DNA from: Candidatus Babeliales bacterium
Lineage (GTDB): Bacteria > Babelota > Babeliae > Babelales > Chromulinivoraceae
DNA: 64,000 nucleotides
NCBI GenBank assembly: GCA_018062405.1
Contig: JAGOSF010000004.1
Coordinates: 1-64,000 of the forward strand
Direction: 5' to 3'
Under the pieces are notes generated by a model that did no database searches, had not been told where the DNA came from, and saw only the letters and a list, made by a program, of their open reading frames with translations. Positions 34,149 to 42,872 of the stretch are shown here, piece after piece (the stretch's first letter is position 1; each line of letters begins with the position of its first letter). A program made the position numbers and the translations under genes.

Positions 34149-35582
34149 ATGGATATTCCAAAAAAATTAAATAATAAAGTGCGAGTTCGTTTTGCACCTT
34201 CTCCTACAGGTTTTTTACATATTGGCGGTCTTCGTACCGCTCTTTTCAATTGGCTCTTTGCTCGTCATGAAGGCGGCTCTTTTTTGGTTCGTATCGAAGA
34301 TACTGATCGTGAGCGTTTTTCTCAAGAGTATGAAGATGCAATTATTGCTTCTTTGCAATGGGCAGGAATCGATGCAGATGAAGCCTATGTTTATCAACAT
34401 CCACGTCAACCAGAACATCAAAAAGCTGTCGATGAGTTGATTGCACAAGGTAAAGCGTATTACTGCTTTTGTACCTTAGATGAATTACAGCAAAAGCGTG
34501 AATCTGCGCAGGGTGAAAAAGAGACTTACATTTATGATAAAACGTGCCGTAATAAAAAGCCGACAGAACAAGATTTACAAAAAGCTTACGTGGTTCGTTT
34601 TAAAGTAGAAGTTACAGAGGAATTTTTAATTTTTGACGATTTAATTCGTGGAAAAGTTTCTTTGCCAACAGAACATATTGATGATTTTGTATTGTCTCGA
34701 TCTGATGGATCGATGACCTATAATTTTGCTGTCGTGATCGATGATCATTTTATGGAAATTTCTCATGTGATTCGTGGTGAAGACCATATCGTTAATACTG
34801 GCAAGCAGATTTTATTGTATCAAGCTTACGACTGGCAGATTCCTTTATTTGGCCATGTGCCTTTAATTTTAGGGCCTACAGGCCAAAAGTTAAGTAAGCG
34901 AGATGCTGCCGTTGGTGTGCAAGAGTACAAAGACAAAGGTTTTTTACCGCAAGCGCTTTGTAACTACTTAGTACGTCTTGGTTGGTCGCATGGAGATCAA
35001 GAGGTTTTTACAACGGACGAATTAATCGAATATTTTAGGGTTGCTGATGTTGGGACTCATGGTGCAATTTTCGATTATCAAAAGTTATTGTGGTTGAATG
35101 GTGTGTACATTAAAGCTTTAACTCCTGTTCAGTTAACCGATGAGATATATGAAAATTTAGGGATCGATTTCGATGAGATGATGCCAGCTTTTAATCACGT
35201 GCAGTTGCATGGTGCTTTACAGCTTTATAAAGATCGTAGTCAAACATTGTGTGAACTTGTCGATGGTGTGATGCAATTATACACAGCTCCGCAAAGTTAT
35301 GATGCAGAAAGCATGACGCAATGGGTGACTGACGCAACGCCTGGAATTTTTCAAGAATTGATCAAAGGGCTAGCGCAAGAAAAAATTTGGGATAAAGAAA
35401 ATTTACAAATTTTTTTAAAAACGTTTGCAAGAAAACAGGATATTAAATTTCCTGCTGTTGCTCAGCCGATTCGAATTGCATTGATTGGTTCGTCTCATGG
35501 TCCTGGAATCTTTGATATGATGGAGATTCTTGCTATCGATGAAACTTTTAAACGATTTGAACAATTTTATAAGAGTTTATAA
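34149..35582 (+). CDS. gltX: Glutamyl-tRNA synthetase
   Basis: Class I synthetase charging tRNA-Glu. Signature motifs: RFAPSPTGFLHIGGLRTA with HIGG (about 24-27), then RIEDTDRERF, and QKLSKRDAAVGV with KLSKR near residue 250. The C-terminal anticodon-binding domain covers about 330-477. Length 477 is normal. ATG 34149 or the GTG one codon before are both possible starts; AAAGAAAG lies upstream. If no glnS exists in the genome this enzyme may also mischarge tRNA-Gln, but no gatCAB is in the window. Confidence 0.96.
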   Translation: MDIPKKLNNKVRVRFAPSPTGFLHIGGLRTALFNWLFARHEGGSFLVRIEDTDRERFSQEYEDAIIASLQWAGIDADEAYVYQHPRQPEHQKAVDELIAQGKAYYCFCTLDELQQKRESAQGEKETYIYDKTCRNKKPTEQDLQKAYVVRFKVEVTEEFLIFDDLIRGKVSLPTEHIDDFVLSRSDGSMTYNFAVVIDDHFMEISHVIRGEDHIVNTGKQILLYQAYDWQIPLFGHVPLILGPTGQKLSKRDAAVGVQEYKDKGFLPQALCNYLVRLGWSHGDQEVFTTDELIEYFRVADVGTHGAIFDYQKLLWLNGVYIKALTPVQLTDEIYENLGIDFDEMMPAFNHVQLHGALQLYKDRSQTLCELVDGVMQLYTAPQSYDAESMTQWVTDATPGIFQELIKGLAQEKIWDKENLQIFLKTFARKQDIKFPAVAQPIRIALIGSSHGPGIFDMMEILAIDETFKRFEQFYKSL

Positions 35583-35597
35583 AAATAGATAAAAAAG

Positions 35598-35624
35598 AAA
35601 GGGTTGCGAAAGCAACCCTTTTTC
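35598..35624. terminator. Bidirectional terminator with GAAA tetraloop
   Basis: AAAGGGTTGC-GAAA-GCAACCCTTT (35598-35621) with T-run beyond, between convergent gltX and the 35640 gene. Confidence 0.9.
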
Positions 35625-35639
35625 ATAAGATAATTTTCT

Positions 35640-36569
35640 TTAAAATGTACTAAGTTTTATTTGATATGCCTGTTGTACTGCTGTTTTTTCTAATGCAGTA
35701 ACTCGAGTTGATATTGAACTAAGAGCTGCTTTACTTGTCACTGCGTTAATTTGTTCAGTAGTTAAATATCCAAGTTGAGTATCTGTTAGTCGAGAAATTA
35801 GATATAGATCAGATATGTTTGAATAATTATGAAACGATGATAATTGTGCGCCAGTCAAAGCTTTAATTTGCTTATCGGTTAATAAAGTAATTTTTTCAGG
35901 ATTTATTGTATTTTTTGGGTCAATGTTGATTAATCCAAATAATACATGAGTTGGTAGATTTTTAATTTGACTCTCACTTAACAATGGAATTTGTACATTT
36001 GATAATTTTGAAATGAAATAAATATTATATCCTTTGTTTGGATTTTTATAAATTGCTAATTGTTTATCTGTTAATCCTTTTATTTGGTCATCTGTTAATT
36101 TGCTAACTTGTTCTGGAGTTAAATTATAAATTTGCTCATCTGAAAGACTATTGATGGTAACATTTTTCATTTGATCAGGTGCTAATTTTGGTAAGATGCC
36201 CGTAAATTGATTTTTCGATAATTTTGGTAAAATAAGGCTAAGTTTCCAACTATCTAATTTAAGTATTTGCTCTACTGAAAAACTTTGAATTTGTTGTTGA
36301 TTAAATAATCCGATTTGATTTAACGTTGCATCTAATCTAAATTTATTCAATTCTTCTGGGGTAATTATATCGATTTGTTCATTGGTCATCAATGCAATTT
36401 GGCTTGGCCGAATCTGATCTATTTCTTTTCCTTGTACAGAAAGTAGATCCCAAGCCTGTTTATTTCTTATTCTATTTTCATTTTTACAGTTATTTCCATT
36501 TGAAGCAGAAAGATTGATGCCTGTAAAAGCCATTAAGATCGTTAATGATAATAATTGTAAATTTTTCAT
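35640..36569 (-). CDS. Exported helical-repeat protein (LTxxQI repeats), 309 aa
   Basis: Signal peptide MKNLQLLSLTILMAFTGINLSA. Most of the mature protein is built from units of about 10-12 residues with the pattern L-T-x-x-Q-I/L: ITPEELNKF, FNQQQIQSF, LSDEQIYNL, LTPEQVSKL, LTDDQIKGL, LTDKQLAIY, LTDKQIKAL, LTTEQINAV. These look like short helices of an alpha-solenoid, so a binding scaffold is likely (inference). The ATG follows AAGGAAG. Nothing catalytic seen. Confidence 0.7.
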   Translation of the reverse strand: MKNLQLLSLTILMAFTGINLSASNGNNCKNENRIRNKQAWDLLSVQGKEIDQIRPSQIALMTNEQIDIITPEELNKFRLDATLNQIGLFNQQQIQSFSVEQILKLDSWKLSLILPKLSKNQFTGILPKLAPDQMKNVTINSLSDEQIYNLTPEQVSKLTDDQIKGLTDKQLAIYKNPNKGYNIYFISKLSNVQIPLLSESQIKNLPTHVLFGLINIDPKNTINPEKITLLTDKQIKALTGAQLSSFHNYSNISDLYLISRLTDTQLGYLTTEQINAVTSKAALSSISTRVTALEKTAVQQAYQIKLSTF

Positions 36570-36917
36570 ATTATCTTCCTTTTTATTTGTCGGATCAAGC
36601 TTTTTATGGGCTTTGATCTTTAATTATTATAAGATATTACTCCTATGTAATTTCTGTCTTAAGGTAAATGTAATAAAAATTCAACTAGAAATGCAATGGT
36701 TAAGAAAAAAAATCACGAAAATCTTTTTTTAAAATTGATTGATTCGTTTTGTTCAAATATTTTAAACTCATATAAATTTAAAAAGAAATGAGCTTACAAG
36801 ATTTCACTATGGCATCAGTCAGAAGAAGCCTTACAGTCTACGCATAAAGCTACGGCCTACACGTTGCGGAGACTGGTATAAGCCTGAGGACGCTGGAAGT
36901 GAAAACAGGGGGGAGTT
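36570..36917. other. 348-base divergent intergenic region
   Basis: Holds the promoters for the repeat-protein gene (minus) and the FabD-like gene (plus). Its first 240 bases are very AT-rich with no clear feature; the last 105 contain the structured segment listed separately. No tRNA found by eye. Confidence 0.4.
36811..36912 (+). ncRNA. GC-rich structured leader before the FabD-like gene (unknown)
   Basis: Distinctly GC-richer than its surroundings. TACAGTCTACGC (36832-36843) can pair with GCGGAGACTGGTA (36866-36878) with one bulge and one mismatch, enclosing a loop with GGCC and GTAG segments. The downstream gene starts just after, preceded by GGGGGGAG. It matches no RNA family I recognise; a leader or small RNA is possible. 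Confidence 0.3.
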
Positions 36918-38030
36918 ATGAAAAAGACAATTGGAGTTATGTTTTCTGGCTATGGCCAACAGTTTGTGACGATGGGTAAGGATTTATATGATGAGTCTCG
37001 CCATGTCCAAGATCTTTTTGAACAAGCATCAATGTGCCTTGATATTAATTTTGTCCAGTTATGTTTTGCTTCGTCTGATGCTGAAATTTCTGAACTTGAT
37101 AAAGGTTATTTAGCTATTTTGCTATTTCAGGTCTCTTTTTATTCGCAATTGTCGCAAGCAGGTTTAAAGCCAGATTTTATCGCAGGGTTTGGAATTGGTG
37201 AATTTGCGGCAGCTGTTGCATCTGGCTCGTTAAGTTTTGCTGATGGATTATATCTTTTAAGTAAATATGCCAAAATTTTAAAAGAGTTTTTTACATTGTA
37301 CCCAGATTATTCGGTACTTTATTTGTCCAAAGGGTTTACGCAAGAATCTTTGGAAGAGTTGTGCGAAAAGTTTTCTGTTGGGCATCAACGTGTTTTTATA
37401 GCAGCTCATACGACAGAACAAGGCTTTTATGTTGCAGGACCTATTGAGCTGATTGAACAAATTAAAGAATATTGTAAAGAAAATGAAATACGCAAAGTTA
37501 AGCAGTTTACATTTGCCTATGGTTTGCATAGTTCGATTTTAGACGCTGTCCCAACTATGTTATCTCCGTATCTTTTTAAAATCGATTTCAAACCATTAAA
37601 ATTCCCAATTATTACAGGAGTTGATGGTGCTTATGTTACTTCTGCAGATGCTTTGGAATCAGCGATGTTACGACAAGTTAATAACCCTATTGTCTGGGAT
37701 GAGGTGATGGATGGATTTGTTGGCTGTGAAATTTTAATTTGTGTTGGCCCCGGCAATCAACTACAGCAATGGGCTCAGTTAAAATATCCAGATAAAGAAA
37801 TTTATTCGGTTGAAAAAATGGCAGATGTTGATGTCATTAAAGCCTTATTGGAAAAATACGATGATGGGCAGATTAATGTTGATGATGCAGAAGAAGCAAT
37901 AATTCACTTTGGTGTTTGTCATCTTGATACAGAAATTGTTCAAGTTCCTGATGATTTAACAGTTGCAGATGAAATGAATGAACTGCCTAGTGATTATGAT
38001 ATTGATGAAGAAGATGAGCTTGAATCATAA
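36918..38030 (+). CDS. FabD-like acyltransferase homologue lacking the catalytic serine, 370 aa
   Basis: The fold and order of motifs follow malonyl-CoA:ACP transacylase (FabD), but key residues are changed. The nucleophile elbow GHSLGE is replaced by GFGIGE (G90 to E95), so Ser becomes Gly92. The N-terminal GQG is GYG (Y12). The Arg that holds the malonyl carboxylate is not apparent in LYLLSKYAKILKEF. The catalytic His seems kept (H204 in YGLHSSIL). The last about 65 residues are an acidic extension (DIDEEDELES at the end). No other fatty-acid gene is nearby. I infer a non-catalytic or repurposed protein; a functional acyltransferase is unlikely. Confidence 0.75.
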   Translation: MKKTIGVMFSGYGQQFVTMGKDLYDESRHVQDLFEQASMCLDINFVQLCFASSDAEISELDKGYLAILLFQVSFYSQLSQAGLKPDFIAGFGIGEFAAAVASGSLSFADGLYLLSKYAKILKEFFTLYPDYSVLYLSKGFTQESLEELCEKFSVGHQRVFIAAHTTEQGFYVAGPIELIEQIKEYCKENEIRKVKQFTFAYGLHSSILDAVPTMLSPYLFKIDFKPLKFPIITGVDGAYVTSADALESAMLRQVNNPIVWDEVMDGFVGCEILICVGPGNQLQQWAQLKYPDKEIYSVEKMADVDVIKALLEKYDDGQINVDDAEEAIIHFGVCHLDTEIVQVPDDLTVADEMNELPSDYDIDEEDELES

Positions 38031-38066
38031 AATAGAAATTATATTTTAAAAAAAATGATAAAATTG

Positions 38067-38106
38067 GATCCTTTTGAGCTGAAAAGCTTGGGAGGATCTT
38101 TTTTTT
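38067..38106 (+). terminator. Rho-independent terminator
   Basis: GATCCTTTTGAGCT (38067-38080) pairs with AGCTTGGGAGGATC (38085-38098), using several G-T pairs, around GAAA; T-run follows. Confidence 0.8.
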
Positions 38107-38251
38107 GTGATAACGATAAAAGCTTGCAAGACTTGCAATTCAGCAATTTAATAGATAATTATTGATTTTTGTGATTACTATCTGTAATAATTAAAATCAA
38201 GTTAACGATGAGTTGTTAGCAGTAACATGATCTTAAAAAAGGTTATACATT

Positions 38252-38776
38252 ATGAAATCTATTACGCTAAAGCTTCAGTTTATCTTTTTGAATCTTTCCT
38301 GCATTGCAAGGTCACAAAGTTTAGTTTTTTTATTGATATTATCATCGATTTCATCATCTGGATTTGCAACTCATTATATTAATAAAACAGGAAGATCAAT
38401 TACGATTACGAACGTTTCAGAAAAAAAACGTCAGCATAGAAAAAATATGTGGACATGGGGTGGTGCTGCCGCTGGTCCAAAAAAATATAAAAAATTTGAA
38501 GTTGAAAATAAGGTCTATTTTATTAATCTAGACAAAGATGTAGAAGGTGATCTTGATAATAAACAAGATGATGAGGTAACAATTACGTCACAGGGAATGA
38601 GTGATAAACGTAAATTATTCCCAACAAATAATTCATTTAATTATGTCATTACTATGAATAAGTACAAAAGTACCTACGAACAATTTGATGTCAATCATGC
38701 TGGAGAAGAAAAGCTCGCAGATAAACAAAAACATAAGAAGAATAAAAAGAAATATAAAAAGCATGAGTCTCAATAA
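38252..38776 (+). CDS. Exported Lys-rich protein, 174 aa
   Basis: A long N-terminus with a hydrophobic core (SLVFLLILSSISSSGFA, about residues 23-39) suggests a signal peptide with an extended N-region. The mature part starts THYINKTGRSITITN, has a GGAAAGPKKYKKF patch, and ends in a strongly basic tail (KHKKNKKKYKKHESQ). AAAAAAGG lies about 11 bases before the ATG. The basic tail could bind nucleic acid or a charged surface, but no family is recognised. Confidence 0.6.
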   Translation: MKSITLKLQFIFLNLSCIARSQSLVFLLILSSISSSGFATHYINKTGRSITITNVSEKKRQHRKNMWTWGGAAAGPKKYKKFEVENKVYFINLDKDVEGDLDNKQDDEVTITSQGMSDKRKLFPTNNSFNYVITMNKYKSTYEQFDVNHAGEEKLADKQKHKKNKKKYKKHESQ

Positions 38777-38799
38777 ATATACATCGATTGGTAAAGATG

Positions 38800-39204
38800 A
38801 TGAAAAAAATAATGATCGCAATGTTGGTTTTGTTAGGTTCGTATGCTCAGGCGTCGGGCGTTGTTACAACATTTAAAAACTTTACCGATCTTGATGTAAA
38901 GTTAGAGGTTCATTTTTCTGATAATACGATTTCGGACAAAATTGTGAGCATGGCTCAATCGTATGATGTTGTTAATTTTAATAATAAAAGAATTGTATCG
39001 ATAATTTTTAGTTCTGTTAATAAAGATAAAAATGGAAATTTATATGGTCAGTTAGATCAAACTTTTCCAAAGATGACAAAAAATTCTGTGTACACAATAG
39101 GCTTACAAGATGTACCAGCTTATACCGTACCCGCAGCACAGGGTACTGAAGAATTTCAAATGCCGGCAACGCAAGCATTTATATGTACACTTGATGTAAA
39201 GTGA
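38800..39204 (+). CDS. Small exported protein, 134 aa
   Basis: Two adjacent ATGs (38797 and 38800) both work; the second begins the leader MKKIMIAMLVLLGSYAQASG. The mature part is beta-rich (VTTFKNFTDLDVKLEVHFSD) and, like the preceding protein, opens with a short strand followed by Asn/Thr/Asp; the two neighbours may be distant relatives (weak). 23 bases separate them, so co-transcription is likely. A strong terminator follows. Confidence 0.6.
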   Translation: MKKIMIAMLVLLGSYAQASGVVTTFKNFTDLDVKLEVHFSDNTISDKIVSMAQSYDVVNFNNKRIVSIIFSSVNKDKNGNLYGQLDQTFPKMTKNSVYTIGLQDVPAYTVPAAQGTEEFQMPATQAFICTLDVK

Positions 39205-39246
39205 CCGGTCTTTTTTTACTTAAGGCATAACAATCCATATCCTAAA

Positions 39247-39288
39247 GGGAGTTGCAAAGTTTAATCCCACTTTGCAACTCCCTTTTTT
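39247..39288 (+). terminator. Rho-independent terminator
   Basis: GGGAGTTGCAAAG (39247-39259) pairs perfectly with CTTTGCAACTCCC (39270-39282), then six T. Confidence 0.92.
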
Positions 39289-39388
39289 ATTAATGTTTTG
39301 CCTCAACTTGTGGATTTGATATTATTATAAAGTTGTTTGATAATTCAGATTTGGTTTTTATGTTAATATTATTCAGAAGGGTTAAGAT

Positions 39389-39868
39389 ATGAAATTAATA
39401 AAATTATCGATATTTTTAATGGTATTGAATATAGGTTTTATGGCTATGTCATTGGAAGATGATGTATTGAGTAAAAAAAATCTTGAAAAAGAAATGCGAA
39501 AAAGTTCAATGTGCCGTGCATTGCTTAAAGCTTATGATAGAGCAATGAAAGATCTTTCTAAATTTAAAGCTAATTCAAGTCATGCAAGTGAAGATGTTTA
39601 TGTTAAAGACGCTTCTTTTGATGAATGTCTAAGTAATTTATATCGAGTTAGAAATGGTGGTTCGTTTAACTCATCTGTTATTGGTTATAAACCTTGTGAT
39701 TGTGGAAAGAGTCTTGGTACTGTAACGGTTGAATTAAGCAATCATCTAAGTCTTCGATTAAGTGGAGATACAGATGTTACATGTAAAGGTAATAATTGTG
39801 CTGATTTGCTCTTGATGTTGATGGAATATGATCAAAAAAATAGATATGATAAAGATTCAACGAATTAA
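39389..39868 (+). CDS. Small exported Cys-containing protein, 159 aa
   Basis: Leader MKLIKLSIFLMVLNIGFMAM, then a helical segment and a beta-rich C-terminal part with five or more cysteines (SMCRALL, DECLSN, KPCDCGKSLG, VTCKGNNCADL). The pattern suggests disulfides after export. AGAAGGG precedes the ATG. Not recognised. Confidence 0.6.
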   Translation: MKLIKLSIFLMVLNIGFMAMSLEDDVLSKKNLEKEMRKSSMCRALLKAYDRAMKDLSKFKANSSHASEDVYVKDASFDECLSNLYRVRNGGSFNSSVIGYKPCDCGKSLGTVTVELSNHLSLRLSGDTDVTCKGNNCADLLLMLMEYDQKNRYDKDSTN

Positions 39869-39887
39869 ATTTTGTGCTTTTAAAAAT

Positions 39888-39950
39888 TTAAAGGGGTTAT
39901 AGCCCTTTAACAAAACCAAGCAATAAGCTTTTGCTTATTGCTTGGTTTTT
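39888..39950. terminator. Two hairpins between convergent genes
   Basis: TTAAAGGG/CCCTTTAA (39888-39910) is followed by a long perfect hairpin AAAACCAAGCAATAAGC / GCTTATTGCTTGGTTTT (39912-39949) flanked by A- and T-runs. The second is a bidirectional terminator. Confidence 0.9.
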
Positions 39951-39969
39951 CATACTTACGTATCTTGAT

Positions 39970-41376
39970 TTAAAGATACCGTTGTAACTCCCAATTTGTA
40001 ACAGCTTTTTGGAACTGTAAAGCTTCAGATTTTTTTAATGTAATAAATTCTTGGATAAATGTTTCATTAAAAATAGTTGGCATTGTTAAGGAATTTTCAA
40101 AGTTTGTAATTGCTTGGCTCAGCGATGAAGGCAGGGTTGTAATGTTGCGAGTTTTGATTTCAGATAAACTTAATTTAAATAAATTTTCTTCGATTGCAGG
40201 GGCAAAGCTTTCGTTATTTTCAACACCAGCAAGTCCACTGACTAGTAAGAATGTGAATGCTAAATATGGATTACACAACGCATCTGCAGATCGAATTTCT
40301 GCTCTTGCAGCATAAGGTTGGTTTACATTAATAAGTGGAATACGAATTAAAGCGCTGCGATTTTTCTTAGCCCAACAAATATAAACAGGCGCTTCATAGC
40401 CAGGAACTAATCTTTTAAACGAGTTAACTGTACTATTTAAAAGAACTGCAGCATCACCTACTTTATTTAAAACCCCAGCAATAAATGTATGAGCAAATGT
40501 TGATAAAAATGCATCATCTTGTTCATCAAAAAACAGATTAAGACCAGTTGCTGCATCTGTAATACTAAAATGAATATGCATGCCACTGCCATTCATGCCT
40601 AAAAATGGTTTTGGCATAAAGGTTGCAACAAGCCCATAATTACCAGCAACCTGTTTTACAATATGTTTTGCAATCATAATTTGGTCTGCAAGGTCAATTG
40701 CATTTCCATATCGAATACTAAATTCATGCTGACCTGGAGCAACTTCATGGTGAAGCTTTTCGATCTCAACGCCATGATCAAGCAAAGCTTGTATCATTTC
40801 AAATTTGATTGTTTCATGCTTTTGTTGTAATTCAACACCAAAATAGTAGCCGGTATCCCAAGGGATTAATTCCCCGTTGCTATTTTTTTCGAGCAAGAAA
40901 AATTCTATTTCTGGTCCAACATAAAATTCATAACCACATGCAGCAGCTTTTGAAATAGCTTGTTGTAAAAGGTAGCGAGGGTCTGCTTGGAAAGGTGTGA
41001 CTTCATCTTGGTAAACGTAAGCAAAAATACGTGCGGTTTTTGGTTGGTTTTTTGTTTTTGGGTTAACAAAAAAGCTTTCGAAATCTAAACTTAAATGCAT
41101 ATCGCTATCAAAAATGTTCGTGCAGCCAGGAATCGAAGAACCATCAAACTTAAGACCATTGATTAAGGCAGATTCAAATTGAGCTGCAGGGATAATAACC
41201 TGGTGAAAGTTGCCAGACAAAGCCGTAAAATAAACGTGGACAAATTCGATCTGAGCTTGGAGCGATTGGTTGATTACATCGACAGAAGTTAATCGTTGTC
41301 GAGCTTGTTTGGTCATCGAAAGATGCGACGTCATGATCAAAATACATGCAAATAAAAAGCGAGTTAGCTTTTTCAT
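39970..41376 (-). CDS. Glutamine synthetase with an N-terminal export signal
   Basis: Class I glutamine synthetase (ATP + glutamate + ammonia to glutamine). Family landmarks: KFDGSSIPG (about 76-84), GYEFYVGPEIEFFLLE with the metal-binding Glu pair, HHEVAPGQHEF, NGSGMHIHFS, SFKRLVPGYEAPVY and AEIRSADALCNPYLAF. The E. coli-type adenylylation site is not evident. What is odd is the start: MKKLTRFLFACILIMTSHLS is a typical signal peptide, where cytoplasmic homologues begin directly with the beta-grasp domain. AAAGG lies 5 bases before this ATG, so the start is well supported. M21 is the only alternative and has no ribosome-binding site. Location outside the cytoplasm is therefore predicted. Confidence 0.88.
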   Translation of the reverse strand: MKKLTRFLFACILIMTSHLSMTKQARQRLTSVDVINQSLQAQIEFVHVYFTALSGNFHQVIIPAAQFESALINGLKFDGSSIPGCTNIFDSDMHLSLDFESFFVNPKTKNQPKTARIFAYVYQDEVTPFQADPRYLLQQAISKAAACGYEFYVGPEIEFFLLEKNSNGELIPWDTGYYFGVELQQKHETIKFEMIQALLDHGVEIEKLHHEVAPGQHEFSIRYGNAIDLADQIMIAKHIVKQVAGNYGLVATFMPKPFLGMNGSGMHIHFSITDAATGLNLFFDEQDDAFLSTFAHTFIAGVLNKVGDAAVLLNSTVNSFKRLVPGYEAPVYICWAKKNRSALIRIPLINVNQPYAARAEIRSADALCNPYLAFTFLLVSGLAGVENNESFAPAIEENLFKLSLSEIKTRNITTLPSSLSQAITNFENSLTMPTIFNETFIQEFITLKKSEALQFQKAVTNWELQRYL

Positions 41377-41504
41377 AGAAACCTTTCAGGAGATGATTGA
41401 AATATTAGCCCTCATTCTATAAAAAAACGATAAAAACACAATCTTAATTTGTTGAATCATCCCAGATAGTCGATAAAATCAGGTAAGGCTATGATTTTTC
41501 TATA

Positions 41505-42854
41505 TTACGAAATCAAAGCTAAAATTGCGGCCTTCATTTCTGGATTATGTTCGGACATAACTTGCGCTACGGCGTACAACGGGTAGGATTTTATATTTTG
41601 AAAATCGGAATAATTATTTTGTGAGAATCGTAATCCGTAAGGTGTGTTGCTATGAGTTTTCATAAAATATTGCAGGCTTTGTAAGATTCTGCCAGTTCCA
41701 GCTTTAACTTCGACTGGAATAATAGCTCCTTGAATTTGGAGTAAATAGTCGATTTCTGCTTGATCTGAACGTGATTCTTTGTGCCAGTAATATAACGATT
41801 GCTTGCGGGTTGGCATAGCATAAGTTAATAATTCTTGGCCGACAAAAGCTTCGGTTAAGGATCCTTTATTAACAAAAGCTTGGTCTGGGCGTAATAACCA
41901 TTCAACAATATCTAATCCTAACTCAGCTTGGGTGAGACCTACGTCAAGAAAAATAACTTTATAATCAGCATCATCAGTATCTGCACCAATTGGAATTCCT
42001 TGCCCTGCGCAATAGGTGATTTTATGAGCGACTCCTGCTGTTATCAAAAGATCTAATGCTGGCGCTAATTCTCGTTTGCGAAAATCACCTTCAACTAAAC
42101 TATATTTAAATTTTTGTGCTAATTGTCTTGGAATTTGTTTAAAAATAGATTTAACATACTTTACTTGCAGTTTTCGTGAGTATTTTTCAATATCTTGTTG
42201 ATAGGACATTAAAATAGATTCGTGATTGTTGTTAAGTTGTCGAGCATTTTGATCATCAATCCACGATTGCAAAGGGTGAGGCATTCCCCCGACAGCACAA
42301 TAAATTGCAACTTCTTTTAAAAATTTAGTGTGAAGATTTTCTGGTTGAGGTTGATTTTGGTCATAATCTAAAAGATAAGAAACAGCATTTTGGTTTGTAG
42401 CTGCTAGATATTCAATAAATGATACTGGATGCATGTATAAAGCTTCGACTCTGCCAACAGGTAAACCAATTTGTTCGATTGCAAAATCAAGAAGAGATCC
42501 TGCTGCGATAACATGTAACTCTGGCATTTTTTCATAAAAATAACGTAAAGCTATAATGACTTGTGGTGCTGTTTGGCATTCATCAAAAAATAATAAAGTT
42601 TTGCCCGGTATAATTTGAAAACCAAATTCAAGGTCTAAATCTCGAAGAATTCTTTTACAGTCAAAATCTTTTTCAAAAACATTTTTAACTAATGGTAAAT
42701 CTTCGAAATTGATTTCTACAAAACTTTCGTAGGTTTCACCTAATTTACGAACAGAGTGAGTTTTTCCAACTTGACGAGCACCGCGTAATAATAATGATTT
42801 TCGAGATTTTTTATGTTTCCATTCTTGTAAAAAATAATCAATAATTCGATTCAT
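41505..42854 (-). CDS. AAA-type ATPase with DUF4143 domain, 449 aa
   Basis: Start at the ATG 42854, about 10 bases after AAAGG. Walker A is GARQVGKT (25-32), Walker B is LLFFDECQ (D91, E92), and a sensor-like VIAAGSLLDFA follows. The C-terminal DUF4143 half contains EIDYLLQIQGAIIPVEVKAG, a restriction-nuclease-like D/E-x-K arrangement. These AAA_14/DUF4143 proteins are widespread and mobile; their role is unclear, with suggestions of mobile-element or defence functions. The upstream region carries repeated TTTTGGTTAAAA boxes. Confidence 0.88.
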   Translation of the reverse strand: MNRIIDYFLQEWKHKKSRKSLLLRGARQVGKTHSVRKLGETYESFVEINFEDLPLVKNVFEKDFDCKRILRDLDLEFGFQIIPGKTLLFFDECQTAPQVIIALRYFYEKMPELHVIAAGSLLDFAIEQIGLPVGRVEALYMHPVSFIEYLAATNQNAVSYLLDYDQNQPQPENLHTKFLKEVAIYCAVGGMPHPLQSWIDDQNARQLNNNHESILMSYQQDIEKYSRKLQVKYVKSIFKQIPRQLAQKFKYSLVEGDFRKRELAPALDLLITAGVAHKITYCAGQGIPIGADTDDADYKVIFLDVGLTQAELGLDIVEWLLRPDQAFVNKGSLTEAFVGQELLTYAMPTRKQSLYYWHKESRSDQAEIDYLLQIQGAIIPVEVKAGTGRILQSLQYFMKTHSNTPYGLRFSQNNYSDFQNIKSYPLYAVAQVMSEHNPEMKAAILALIS

Positions 42855-42872
42855 ATTTGTAGTACCTTTCAA

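Noticed and set aside
36811..36912. tRNA or known housekeeping RNA
   Set aside because: No cloverleaf, no T-loop consensus, and none of the conserved segments of RNase P, SRP RNA or tmRNA that I can recognise.
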